The notes below the pieces were generated by a model, which was not told the DNA's origin, did no database searches, and saw only the letters and a program-made list of their open reading frames with translations. The position numbers and the translations under genes are program-made. 64,000 nt of DNA, taken from contig NZ_CP139965.1 in NCBI RefSeq assembly GCF_034424375.1, positions 5,766,001 through 5,830,000 of the forward strand, read 5' to 3'. This stretch comes from Paraburkholderia kururiensis (GTDB taxonomy: Bacteria > Pseudomonadota > Gammaproteobacteria > Burkholderiales > Burkholderiaceae). This document shows positions 57,944-64,000 of this stretch, one piece after another. Within the stretch, counting starts at the first letter, position 1. Each line of letters begins with the position of its first letter.

Positions 57944-57958
57944 TTGTGCGGCGCACAA
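57944..57958. promoter_or_regulatory. PhaR-like operator 1, upstream of the -35
   Basis: TTGTGC-GGC-GCACAA, a perfect 15-bp palindrome. Its centre (57951) is 59 bp from that of operator 2, and the pair brackets the -35/-10. TGC-N3-GCA cores are the known recognition type of PhaR regulators. Confidence 0.65.
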
Positions 57959-57959
57959 C

Positions 57960-58528
57960 CTCAATAAATTCTCGATAAAACAGTCGGTTATGCCCGGCGC
58001 ATGCCGGCCGGAGTGCCTCGTGCGGCACGGGCCGTGCACCGTCCGGGTGCGCGCCGGCGACCCGTGGCAGACCGTCGTCTGACACGGCGGAACGCGCGTA
58101 GCAACCGGCATTCCGAACTTCGGCATCGCATCCCTGGGATATATCCGGAGCGCATCAGGTAAACCGAACCGGCCGCGGAACGTTAAAGTTAAATCACGGT
58201 CGAACGCGCGTTCTGCGCGGTGCGGCTGCGACAGTCGAAAGGCCCATGCCGCGAGGCTTGCCCGCATTTTCGACACGCTCGTCTGAGCGGCCAGGCGACG
58301 CGCCACGAGGCGGCGCTCGCCAGAGCGATCGTATTTCCCCTGATCAAGAACATCCTCGAGTCTGCCGTTAAACCGGGAAAGTCTCTCATCGAGAGGTGGG
58401 GGCAACACCTGACGCGCCGGGGAACATTGCGCGGTCGATTGTTTTTCTGAATCGAGCGCGTGGTACTTATTGTGCCGGTCAATCGAACCTTACGATTCGG
58501 TTTAAGGTGCACCGATAAGTGCTTAATA
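57960..58528. other. Gene-free region between phasin and PBP7 genes
   Basis: About 570 bp with no supported gene. An open minus-strand frame (57881-58408) overlaps the phasin promoter, has no ribosome binding site and shows no protein-like composition. The last 50 bp are AT-richer and hold the pbpG promoter, with a weak inverted repeat ACCTTA/TAAGGT near 58489-58508. Confidence 0.5.
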
Positions 58529-58557
58529 TTGCTAATTTTTCATGGTTTTACTACACT
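58529..58557 (+). promoter_or_regulatory. Promoter of the PBP7-type endopeptidase gene
   Basis: TTGCTA (58529-58534) and TACACT (58552-58557) are 17 bp apart. The start near 58565 leaves a 28-nt leader before ATG 58593. Confidence 0.7.
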
Positions 58558-58592
58558 TGCGGAAAAATCCTGCCGCTCCTTCCAGAACACCA

Positions 58593-59759
58593 ATGAAAAC
58601 CGACTTGTTTTCGTCGCTCAAAGTGATCCACGGCGCGGCACTCAGCACCGCCCTGTCGGTTGCTGCTTCCGTGGTCATTGGTGCGGCTTTCGCCGTGCCC
58701 GCTGACGCCTTTGCGGCGTCGAGCGCCGCCATTTCCCCCTCTCACAAGGCCAAATCGGCGAAAAAGCCGGGCGTAAGCCATAAGGCGGTGGCCGGCTCTT
58801 CGAAGGCCGTGGCCAAGTCGGCCGCGGCGACCGAAGACGCCGCCCGCCCGGTGGCGAAGAAACGGCGCGTCACCTATACGATGGGCCGCCATCACGCCGT
58901 GCGCCGCGTCGCCTTCGAACCGCGTACGCCGACTGTCGGACAGGCCTTCGGCCTGCACGAAACGCCCGACGCGCTAATGCTGCGTTCGAGTGTCGCGTAC
59001 GTGGTCGACCAGAACACGATGGAGCCGCTCTTCGACAAGAACTCGACCGCCGTCGTGCCCATCGCTTCCATCACGAAGCTGATGACGGCCATGGTCGTGC
59101 TCGATTCGAAAGCGCCGCTCACCGAGCAGATCGAAGTTACCGACGAAGACCGCGACTACGAGAAGAACACGGGCTCGCGTCTGGCCGTAGGCTCGGTGCT
59201 CTCGCGCGAAGACATGCTGCACATCGCGCTGATGGCCTCCGAGAACCGCGCGGCGGCCGCGCTGTCGCGTTACTACCCGGGCGGCCGTCCCGCCTTTATC
59301 GCCGCAATGAACGCGAAGGCGAAGCAACTCGGCATGACCGATACGCACTTCGAGAATTCGACGGGTCTCACAAGCCTCAACGTGTCGAGCGCGCGCGATC
59401 TCGTGAAGATGGTGAATGCGGCGTACCAGTACCCGCTGATCCGCAGGTTCTCCACCGATCGCAGCTATGAGGTGTACACGGGCCGCCGCTCGCTGGCGTA
59501 CAACAGCACGAACGCGCTGGTGCGCGGTGCGAATTCGACGTGGGACATCGGCCTGCAGAAGACCGGCTTCATCAACGAAGCAGGCGAGTGCCTCGTGATG
59601 CAGGCGACTATCCATGGCCGCCCGATGATCATGGTGCTGCTCGATTCCTCGGGCAAGTACTCGCGCTTCGCCGACGCCACGCGTCTGCGCACGTGGCTCG
59701 ACAATGGCGGCGATCAGCCGCACATCACGAGCGCGGACGCAGGCGGCGCAGGAACCTGA
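58593..59759 (+). CDS. pbpG: D-alanyl-D-alanine endopeptidase, PBP7 type
   Basis: A 388-residue periplasmic peptidase of the S11 family that cuts D-Ala-mesodiaminopimelate cross-links in peptidoglycan. Residues 1-42 are a signal peptide (VVIGAAFAVPADAFA). A Lys/Ala-rich segment (50-110) precedes the catalytic domain. Active-site motifs are SITK (Ser 159, Lys 162), SEN (216-218) and KTG (323-325), all intact. The basic linker is longer than in E. coli PBP7 and may contact the envelope. Its own promoter and terminator frame it as a single gene. Confidence 0.94.
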   Translation: MKTDLFSSLKVIHGAALSTALSVAASVVIGAAFAVPADAFAASSAAISPSHKAKSAKKPGVSHKAVAGSSKAVAKSAAATEDAARPVAKKRRVTYTMGRHHAVRRVAFEPRTPTVGQAFGLHETPDALMLRSSVAYVVDQNTMEPLFDKNSTAVVPIASITKLMTAMVVLDSKAPLTEQIEVTDEDRDYEKNTGSRLAVGSVLSREDMLHIALMASENRAAAALSRYYPGGRPAFIAAMNAKAKQLGMTDTHFENSTGLTSLNVSSARDLVKMVNAAYQYPLIRRFSTDRSYEVYTGRRSLAYNSTNALVRGANSTWDIGLQKTGFINEAGECLVMQATIHGRPMIMVLLDSSGKYSRFADATRLRTWLDNGGDQPHITSADAGGAGT

Positions 59760-59808
59760 TCGGCGTATCCGGCTGCCGGTTCGTTGAGTCGAACCGGACG
59801 CTACAACG

Positions 59809-59841
59809 AAAAAGCCCGCTTCACATGAAGCGGGCTTTTTT
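59809..59841. terminator. Bidirectional terminator between pbpG and the iclR-type gene
   Basis: A 15-bp stem AAAAAGCCCGCTTCA/TGAAGCGGGCTTTTT (59809-59823 and 59826-59840) with CA loop; T-runs exist on both strands. Confidence 0.92.
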
Positions 59842-59892
59842 CATGGCCGGCGCGCTATATGTCGCCCTCTCTACGTTCCGCCAGCCGCCTGC

Positions 59893-60705
59893 TTACGCGG
59901 CTTGCGAACTGCCGTGCGTACTCGCCTCGGCCGCTTCGGGATGGTAGCCAAGCGCTTCCGAGATGCTCAGCGCCGTACGGCTCAGATGCGCGAGCCACGA
60001 GTCCTGCAGCCGGTCGGCCGGCGCCGAGAGCGACAGGCCGGCCACCAGCTTGCCCGTATCGTCGTAGATGCCGGCGGCAATGCAGCGCACGCCGAGTTCC
60101 AGTTCTTCGTTATCGCGCGCGCAGGCCTGCTGGCGCACGTGCATGAGTTCGCGTTCCAGTCGCGCGAGGTCCGTGATGCTGTTCTGCGTGTGGCCCGAGA
60201 GTCCCGTGCGTGTGGCATAGGCGCGCACGCGGTTGGCTTCGTCGGCGGCGAGAAACAGCTTGCCGACCGACGTGAGGTGCAGCGGCGCACGACCGCCGAT
60301 GGCACGCACCACCTGCATGCCCGAGCGCTCCGAATACGCACGCTCGATATAGACGATCTCGTCGCCCTGACGAACCGACAGGTTCACCGTTTGCCCCGTG
60401 AGCCGGTGCAACTCGCGCATGGGTTGCAGCGCAGCATCGCGGACCGAGAGGCGCGCCTTCACGAGATTGCCGAGTTCGAGCAGCCGCATGCCGAGCCGAT
60501 ACGTGCCCGGGTCGGACCGGTCGACGAGCCGGCACGTCACCATGTCGTTGAGAATGCGGTGGGCGGTGGAGGGGTGAAGCTCGGTGCGCTGCGCGAGCTC
60601 TTTCAGGCTCACAGGGTCGCTATGCGCGGCCAGTGCATCGAGCAGGCGCATCATGCGTTCGATCACCTGGATCGAAGTCTTGGGATCCGGATTGGTGTCG
60701 CTCAT
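59893..60705 (-). CDS. IclR-family transcription regulator
   Basis: A 270-residue regulator. Residues 10-75 form the winged HTH (VSLKELAQRTELHPSTAHRILNDMV); residues 85-250 are the GAF-like effector domain (RAPLHLTSVGKLFLA, RCIAAGIYDDTG). IclR proteins sense carboxylic acids and repress catabolic genes. ATG 60705 is preferred over an in-frame upstream start. It is divergent from lutA, and a perfect palindrome TTGACGCGTCAA lies between its own -10 and start codon, fitting autoregulation. Lactate or a related acid is a likely but unproven signal. Confidence 0.92.
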   Translation of the reverse strand: MSDTNPDPKTSIQVIERMMRLLDALAAHSDPVSLKELAQRTELHPSTAHRILNDMVTCRLVDRSDPGTYRLGMRLLELGNLVKARLSVRDAALQPMRELHRLTGQTVNLSVRQGDEIVYIERAYSERSGMQVVRAIGGRAPLHLTSVGKLFLAADEANRVRAYATRTGLSGHTQNSITDLARLERELMHVRQQACARDNEELELGVRCIAAGIYDDTGKLVAGLSLSAPADRLQDSWLAHLSRTALSISEALGYHPEAAEASTHGSSQAA

Positions 60706-60720
60706 TTGAACCAGGGGCGG

Positions 60721-60732
60721 TTGACGCGTCAA
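60721..60732. promoter_or_regulatory. Palindromic operator before the iclR-type gene
   Basis: TTGACGCGTCAA is a perfect 12-bp palindrome in the leader of the regulator gene, downstream of TACAAT at 60752-60747 (minus strand). Its position would let a bound protein block transcription. Confidence 0.55.
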
Positions 60733-60850
60733 ACAACGAAGTCACGATTGTATCTCGTATGGTGAAAAAATGGGCGCGTCCGAGGCGCTCGGCGCACATT
60801 CCCGCTGCGGCGCCGCATGTGCCCGCGGCTTGCCGGGATGCGCGCGAACG

Positions 60851-60879
60851 TTGGTCGGCGGCGCCAAAAGCCGCATAAT
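60851..60879 (+). promoter_or_regulatory. lutAB promoter
   Basis: TTGGTC (60851-60856) and CATAAT (60874-60879) are 17 bp apart. The start near 60886 leaves a 21-nt leader with GAGGAG before ATG 60907. Confidence 0.7.
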
Positions 60880-60906
60880 CGAGGACGTTTTTTCTGAGGA
60901 GCGCTC

Positions 60907-61638
60907 ATGCGAGTCGGATTGTTCGCCACCTGCCTGATCGACCTGATGCGACCCGAGATCGGTTTTTCGGTCATCAAGCTGCTCGAGCAGGCGGGCTACG
61001 AAGTGGTCGTCCCGCCGGCCCAGACGTGCTGCGGCCAGCCTGCGTACAACTCGGGCGAGCGCGGCGTGGCGCGCGACCTGGCGGAGAAGATGCTGCGCGA
61101 GTTCGAGCAGTTCGATTACGTCGTGGTGCCGTCGGGCTCGTGCGGCGGCATGATCCGCGTGCATTACGGCGATCTGCTGCGCGACGACCCCGAACTCATG
61201 AGCCGCTACGGGCGGCTGCGCGGCCGCGTATTCGAGCTCACGGACTTTCTCGTCAACGTCGCGAAGGTCGAGTTGCAGCCGGGCGCGTTCAAGGGACCTG
61301 TCACGTACCACGATTCCTGTTCGGGGTTGCGCGAGCTCGGCGTCAAGGCGCAGCCGCGCGCGCTGCTTGCGCAGCGGGGCGTCGATGTGGTCGAGATGAA
61401 GGACTGCGAGCACTGCTGCGGTTTTGGCGGCACGTTTGCCGTGAAGTACGGTGATATCTCGACCGCCATCGTCGACGAGAAGTGCGCCAACGTGCATGCG
61501 AGCGGCGCGGGCACCGTGGTGCTGGGCGACCTCGGTTGCATGCTGAACATCGAAGGCCGGCTGCGCCGCACGGGTGACACCTCGACGCGCGTGCTCCATA
61601 TTGCGCAAGTGCTGGCGGGCGACGCCGGCAACGACTAA
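60907..61638 (+). CDS. lutA: Lactate utilization Fe-S protein LutA
   Basis: A 243-residue protein with two CCG-type cysteine clusters, AQTCCGQPAYN and CEHCCGFGGTFAVK, which bind Fe-S or act in disulfide chemistry as in heterodisulfide reductase HdrB. With LutB it oxidises L-lactate to pyruvate, passing electrons to the respiratory chain. Cytoplasmic. GAGGAG precedes ATG 60907. lutB follows after 9 bp, clearly one operon. The pair replaces the flavin enzyme LldD in many bacteria. Confidence 0.92.
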   Translation: MRVGLFATCLIDLMRPEIGFSVIKLLEQAGYEVVVPPAQTCCGQPAYNSGERGVARDLAEKMLREFEQFDYVVVPSGSCGGMIRVHYGDLLRDDPELMSRYGRLRGRVFELTDFLVNVAKVELQPGAFKGPVTYHDSCSGLRELGVKAQPRALLAQRGVDVVEMKDCEHCCGFGGTFAVKYGDISTAIVDEKCANVHASGAGTVVLGDLGCMLNIEGRLRRTGDTSTRVLHIAQVLAGDAGND

Positions 61639-61647
61639 GGGGCAGGC

Positions 61648-63060
61648 ATGCAAGTCCAGTCGATGCAATTCAAGGCGCGTGCGGGGCAGAAGCTCGCGGA
61701 CGTTCGCCTCCAGCAGAACCTCACGAAGCTGTCGACCAAGTTCGTGTCGGCACGCGCTGTGGCGATGACCGATATCGACTTCCCGGCCACGCGCGCCGCG
61801 CTCAAGGAGCGCCGCAACCGCGCGCTCGAGAATCTTGACGTCTGGATCGAGACCTTCGAGCGCGAGGCCACGCGCCGCGGCGTGACCGTGCTCTATGCCG
61901 AGACGACACGGGACGCGGCGCAGCTCGTCGCCGACATCGCGCGCCGCCACGACGTGAAGAAGGTGATCAAGACGAAGTCGATGGTGTCGGAGGAAATGCG
62001 CCTGAACGAGGTGCTGGGCCAGATGGGCGTGCAGTCCATCGAGACCGACCTTGGCGAGTACATCCTTCAGATCAATCACAACGAGCCGCCCAGCCACATC
62101 ATTGCGCCCGTCGTGCACAAGGACAAGGAAGAGATCGCCGACCTCTTCGCGAAGACGCACGCGCGGCCGCGCCTGACCGAGATCCCGCAGATGACGCGCG
62201 AGGCCCGCGAGGTGTTGCGTCCGCACTTCCTGTCTGCCGACATGGGCGTGACGGGCGGCAATTTCCTGATCGCGGAGACGGGATCGGTCGCGCTCGTGAC
62301 CAACGAGGGCAACGAAGGCATGTGCACCGTCATGCCGCGCGTGCACGTGGCGGTGACCGGCATCGAAAAAATCCTGCCGACGCTCGAAGACTTGGCTACT
62401 GCGATGCGGCTGTTGCCGCGCTCGGCGACAGGACAGGCCATCTCGAACTACTTTTCCGTGCTGACCGGTCCGCGCGGCGCAAACGACCAGGACGGCCCCG
62501 AGCACATGTACGTCGTGCTCGTGGACGGCGGTCGCACGGGGCTCATCGGCGGCGACTTCCAGGAGATGCTGCGCTGCATTCGCTGCGGCGCCTGCATGAA
62601 CCATTGCCCGGTGTACCAGAAGGTGGGCGGGCACACCTACGGCTGGGTCTACCCGGGGCCGATGGGGTCCGTGCTCACGCCGAGCTACGTGGGCCTCGAC
62701 AAGGCGCTCGACCTGCCGCAGGCTGCGACGCTCTGCGGCGAGTGCAACAGCGTGTGTCCCGTGGGTATTCCGCTCTCGGACCTGCTCCGCAAGCTGCGGG
62801 AGAAGCAGGTGGAGCGGCATCTGCGTCCGTGGCGTGAGCGGGCGGGGCTGGCCGTCTGGGGCTGGCTCGCGCTGCATCCCGAGGCGTATTCGCTGTTCAC
62901 GCGGCTCGCCGTTCGCGTACTGGAAAAACTGGGCGGCAAAAACCGGGCAATTGCGCGACTGCCGTTCGCAGGCGGATGGACCGACACGCGCGACATGCCG
63001 GCGCCCGTAGGCCGCACCTTCCGCGAGCTTTACGCGGCGCAGCGCAGCCACCTCGGATAG
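61648..63060 (+). CDS. lutB: Lactate utilization Fe-S protein LutB
   Basis: A 470-residue iron-sulfur protein. The LUD domain spans residues 45-295 (GGNFLIAETGSVALVTNEGN); two 4Fe-4S clusters are bound by Cys 310, 313, 316, 320 and Cys 363, 366, 370 plus one more. It conducts electrons during L-lactate oxidation with LutA. A LutC partner usually follows, but no LUD gene is seen downstream before the window ends. AGGGGCAGGC precedes ATG 61648. Confidence 0.94.
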   Translation: MQVQSMQFKARAGQKLADVRLQQNLTKLSTKFVSARAVAMTDIDFPATRAALKERRNRALENLDVWIETFEREATRRGVTVLYAETTRDAAQLVADIARRHDVKKVIKTKSMVSEEMRLNEVLGQMGVQSIETDLGEYILQINHNEPPSHIIAPVVHKDKEEIADLFAKTHARPRLTEIPQMTREAREVLRPHFLSADMGVTGGNFLIAETGSVALVTNEGNEGMCTVMPRVHVAVTGIEKILPTLEDLATAMRLLPRSATGQAISNYFSVLTGPRGANDQDGPEHMYVVLVDGGRTGLIGGDFQEMLRCIRCGACMNHCPVYQKVGGHTYGWVYPGPMGSVLTPSYVGLDKALDLPQAATLCGECNSVCPVGIPLSDLLRKLREKQVERHLRPWRERAGLAVWGWLALHPEAYSLFTRLAVRVLEKLGGKNRAIARLPFAGGWTDTRDMPAPVGRTFRELYAAQRSHLG

Positions 63061-63275
63061 GGGCGAAACCGCGTCTGGGGTGAACCCGCGACCGCCGTGG
63101 CTGAACGCGATGACCGTTGGTGCGTTCAGCCGAAGAGTTCCGCCGCTTCGCGAGCACTGTTTATCCCGAGACAACAGAGTGTTCATTTCGGCCGGGTTTT
63201 TCCCGATTGCCCACGCTCGTATCATTTCGACTGCCGCCCGTGCGCCCCGCGGGCCACCTGTCGAGAGAGCGCATC

Positions 63276-63536
63276 ATGAGAAAGAAAATATCGCTTTACT
63301 GGCCACTGGCCATCGTTACGCCGCTGCTCATAGCCGTCGGTGCCGCCAGTCTGGCGAGCCTGTATGGGCCGCGTGATTCGGTGTCGCGCGCTTCGCAACT
63401 GCAGCCGGGCAACGATCAGTTCGCCGCGGAACTCGCGCGTACAGTGTCGTACGGTCTGGTGGACAGCGAAGCGCCTGTTGCCGCGAAGACGAGCGAGCGG
63501 GCGGGCGCCGCGCTCGGTTCGTCGCAGGCACTCTGA
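63276..63536 (+). CDS. Small hypothetical protein with N-terminal membrane anchor
   Basis: An 86-residue protein. Residues 7-29 form one hydrophobic helix (YWPLAIVTPLLIAVGAASLA) after a basic MRKK start, so it is an inner-membrane anchored protein or, less likely, secreted. The rest is polar and Ala/Ser rich. No family is recognised. CGAGAGAG precedes ATG 63276. It lies 215 bp after lutB and 147 bp before the tyrosine phosphatase; it is probably its own unit. Confidence 0.55.
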   Translation: MRKKISLYWPLAIVTPLLIAVGAASLASLYGPRDSVSRASQLQPGNDQFAAELARTVSYGLVDSEAPVAAKTSERAGAALGSSQAL

Positions 63537-63683
63537 ACGCGTGGCAAGCTCGTCTTGTGTTGCGTCGCTGTCCTCGCGCGCGGCCGCTGCGGCCCGTGCG
63601 TCGGGCTGCGGGCGCGATCGGGCGGGCCTTTGTATAATCGCCGGTCAGCTTTCCTTCGCCGCTCGCGCGCGCCGCTTTTTCCG

Positions 63684-64000
63684 ATGAACACGGTCTCGAT
63701 CTGTTTCGTCTGCCTGGGGAACATCTGCCGTTCCCCTACCGCCGAGGGCGTGATGCGGCATCTGGTGAACGAGGCGGGACTCCACGAGCGGATCCATATC
63801 GACTCGGCCGGCACGGGCGACTGGCACATCGGCGAAGCGCCGGACCCGCGGGCGCAGCGTGCCGCTGGCGCACGCGGTTACGACCTGTCGGCGCTGCGCG
63901 GCCGCCAGATCGCCCAGGCGGATTTCGAGCGGTTCGACTTGGTGCTCGCCATGGACGAGGCGAACGTGGCGGCACTGCGCAGCGTGTGTCCGCCGGCTTT
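63684..64000 (+). CDS. Low-molecular-weight protein tyrosine phosphatase, N-terminal part
   Basis: The first 105 residues of a gene that runs off the right edge. The P-loop CLGNICRSP (Cys 10, Arg 16) at the N-terminus is the catalytic signature of this phosphatase family; DSAGTGDWHIGEAPDPRA follows as in family members. It removes phosphate from Tyr on target proteins. In many Burkholderiales this gene precedes iscR and the iron-sulfur assembly genes; that context lies outside the window and is inference. TATAAT at 63633-63638 may be the -10. Confidence 0.92.
   Translation, partial: MNTVSICFVCLGNICRSPTAEGVMRHLVNEAGLHERIHIDSAGTGDWHIGEAPDPRAQRAAGARGYDLSALRGRQIAQADFERFDLVLAMDEANVAALRSVCPPA

Noticed and set aside
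57881..58408. 175-codon minus-strand frame upstream of the phasin gene
   Set aside because: It crosses the phasin promoter and operators, has no ribosome binding site and looks non-coding.

Overview
The window is a GC-rich chromosomal segment from a betaproteobacterium of the family Burkholderiaceae. The gene blocks prlC-folD-two-component pair-aceE-aceF-lpdA-phasin, glnA-glnL-glnG and argA/hrpA, together with strong G/C preference at third codon positions and a PHA-granule phasin, point to Burkholderia sensu lato (Paraburkholderia, Caballeronia, Trinickia or Burkholderia). I cannot fix the genus from sequence alone. No insertion sequence, prophage, CRISPR array, rRNA or plasmid origin was seen. 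Most of the window is core metabolism, with a few accessory islands.

Layout. 1-2.2 kb: start of an EAL/HDOD signalling protein (minus), a candidate small RNA, an HTH/pseudo-receiver/GAF regulator and an orphan coiled-coil protein. 2.7-12.6 kb: TPR/GT9-like glycosyltransferase, SDR oxidoreductase, a 20-residue ORF with its own promoter, ABC exporter, glutathione transferase, a 62-residue protein, a FAD disulfide oxidoreductase, cupin, membrane protein and YfcE-like phosphoesterase. 12.8-21 kb: ProP-like transporter, YggX, ArgA, and divergent HrpA. 21-26 kb: beta-propeller, fatty acid hydroxylase, EI24 protein, molybdopterin-binding protein and rhodanese. 26-31 kb: nitrogen control (glnA, glnL, glnG) behind a sigma-54 promoter. 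31-34 kb: S9 peptidase, exonuclease III and the initiator tRNA. 34-38 kb: a probable D-tartrate module (LysR regulator, tarD, DctA-type carrier). 38-42 kb: SOS-controlled dinB, an Ap4A phosphorylase-like gene divergent from codA. 42-57 kb: oligopeptidase A, acyltransferase, folD, a FixL/FixJ-like pair and the pyruvate dehydrogenase genes. 57-64 kb: phasin with paired operators, PBP7-type endopeptidase, IclR regulator divergent from lutAB, a small membrane protein and the start of a low-molecular-weight tyrosine phosphatase.

How the parts work together. GlnL and GlnG probably control glnA through the -24/-12 promoter found 130 bp upstream. The TarD/DctA pair would take up and dehydrate D-tartrate under the divergent LysR regulator. 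The FixL/FixJ-like pair sits head-to-head with aceE, so it may tune pyruvate dehydrogenase. Lactate oxidation (lutA, lutB) feeds pyruvate to the same enzyme, and the phasin marks storage of the resulting acetyl-CoA as polyhydroxyalkanoate.

I found no clearly new multi-gene system. The most unusual signals are regulatory and small: a palindromic -10 element (ATTATAAT) shared by argA and hrpA that would make both mRNAs leaderless, a similar leaderless start for the histidine kinase beside aceE, a candidate sRNA at 305-376, a promoter-plus-Shine-Dalgarno 20-residue ORF at 5755, matched PhaR-like operators around the phasin promoter, and a long structured leader before the ProP-like gene.
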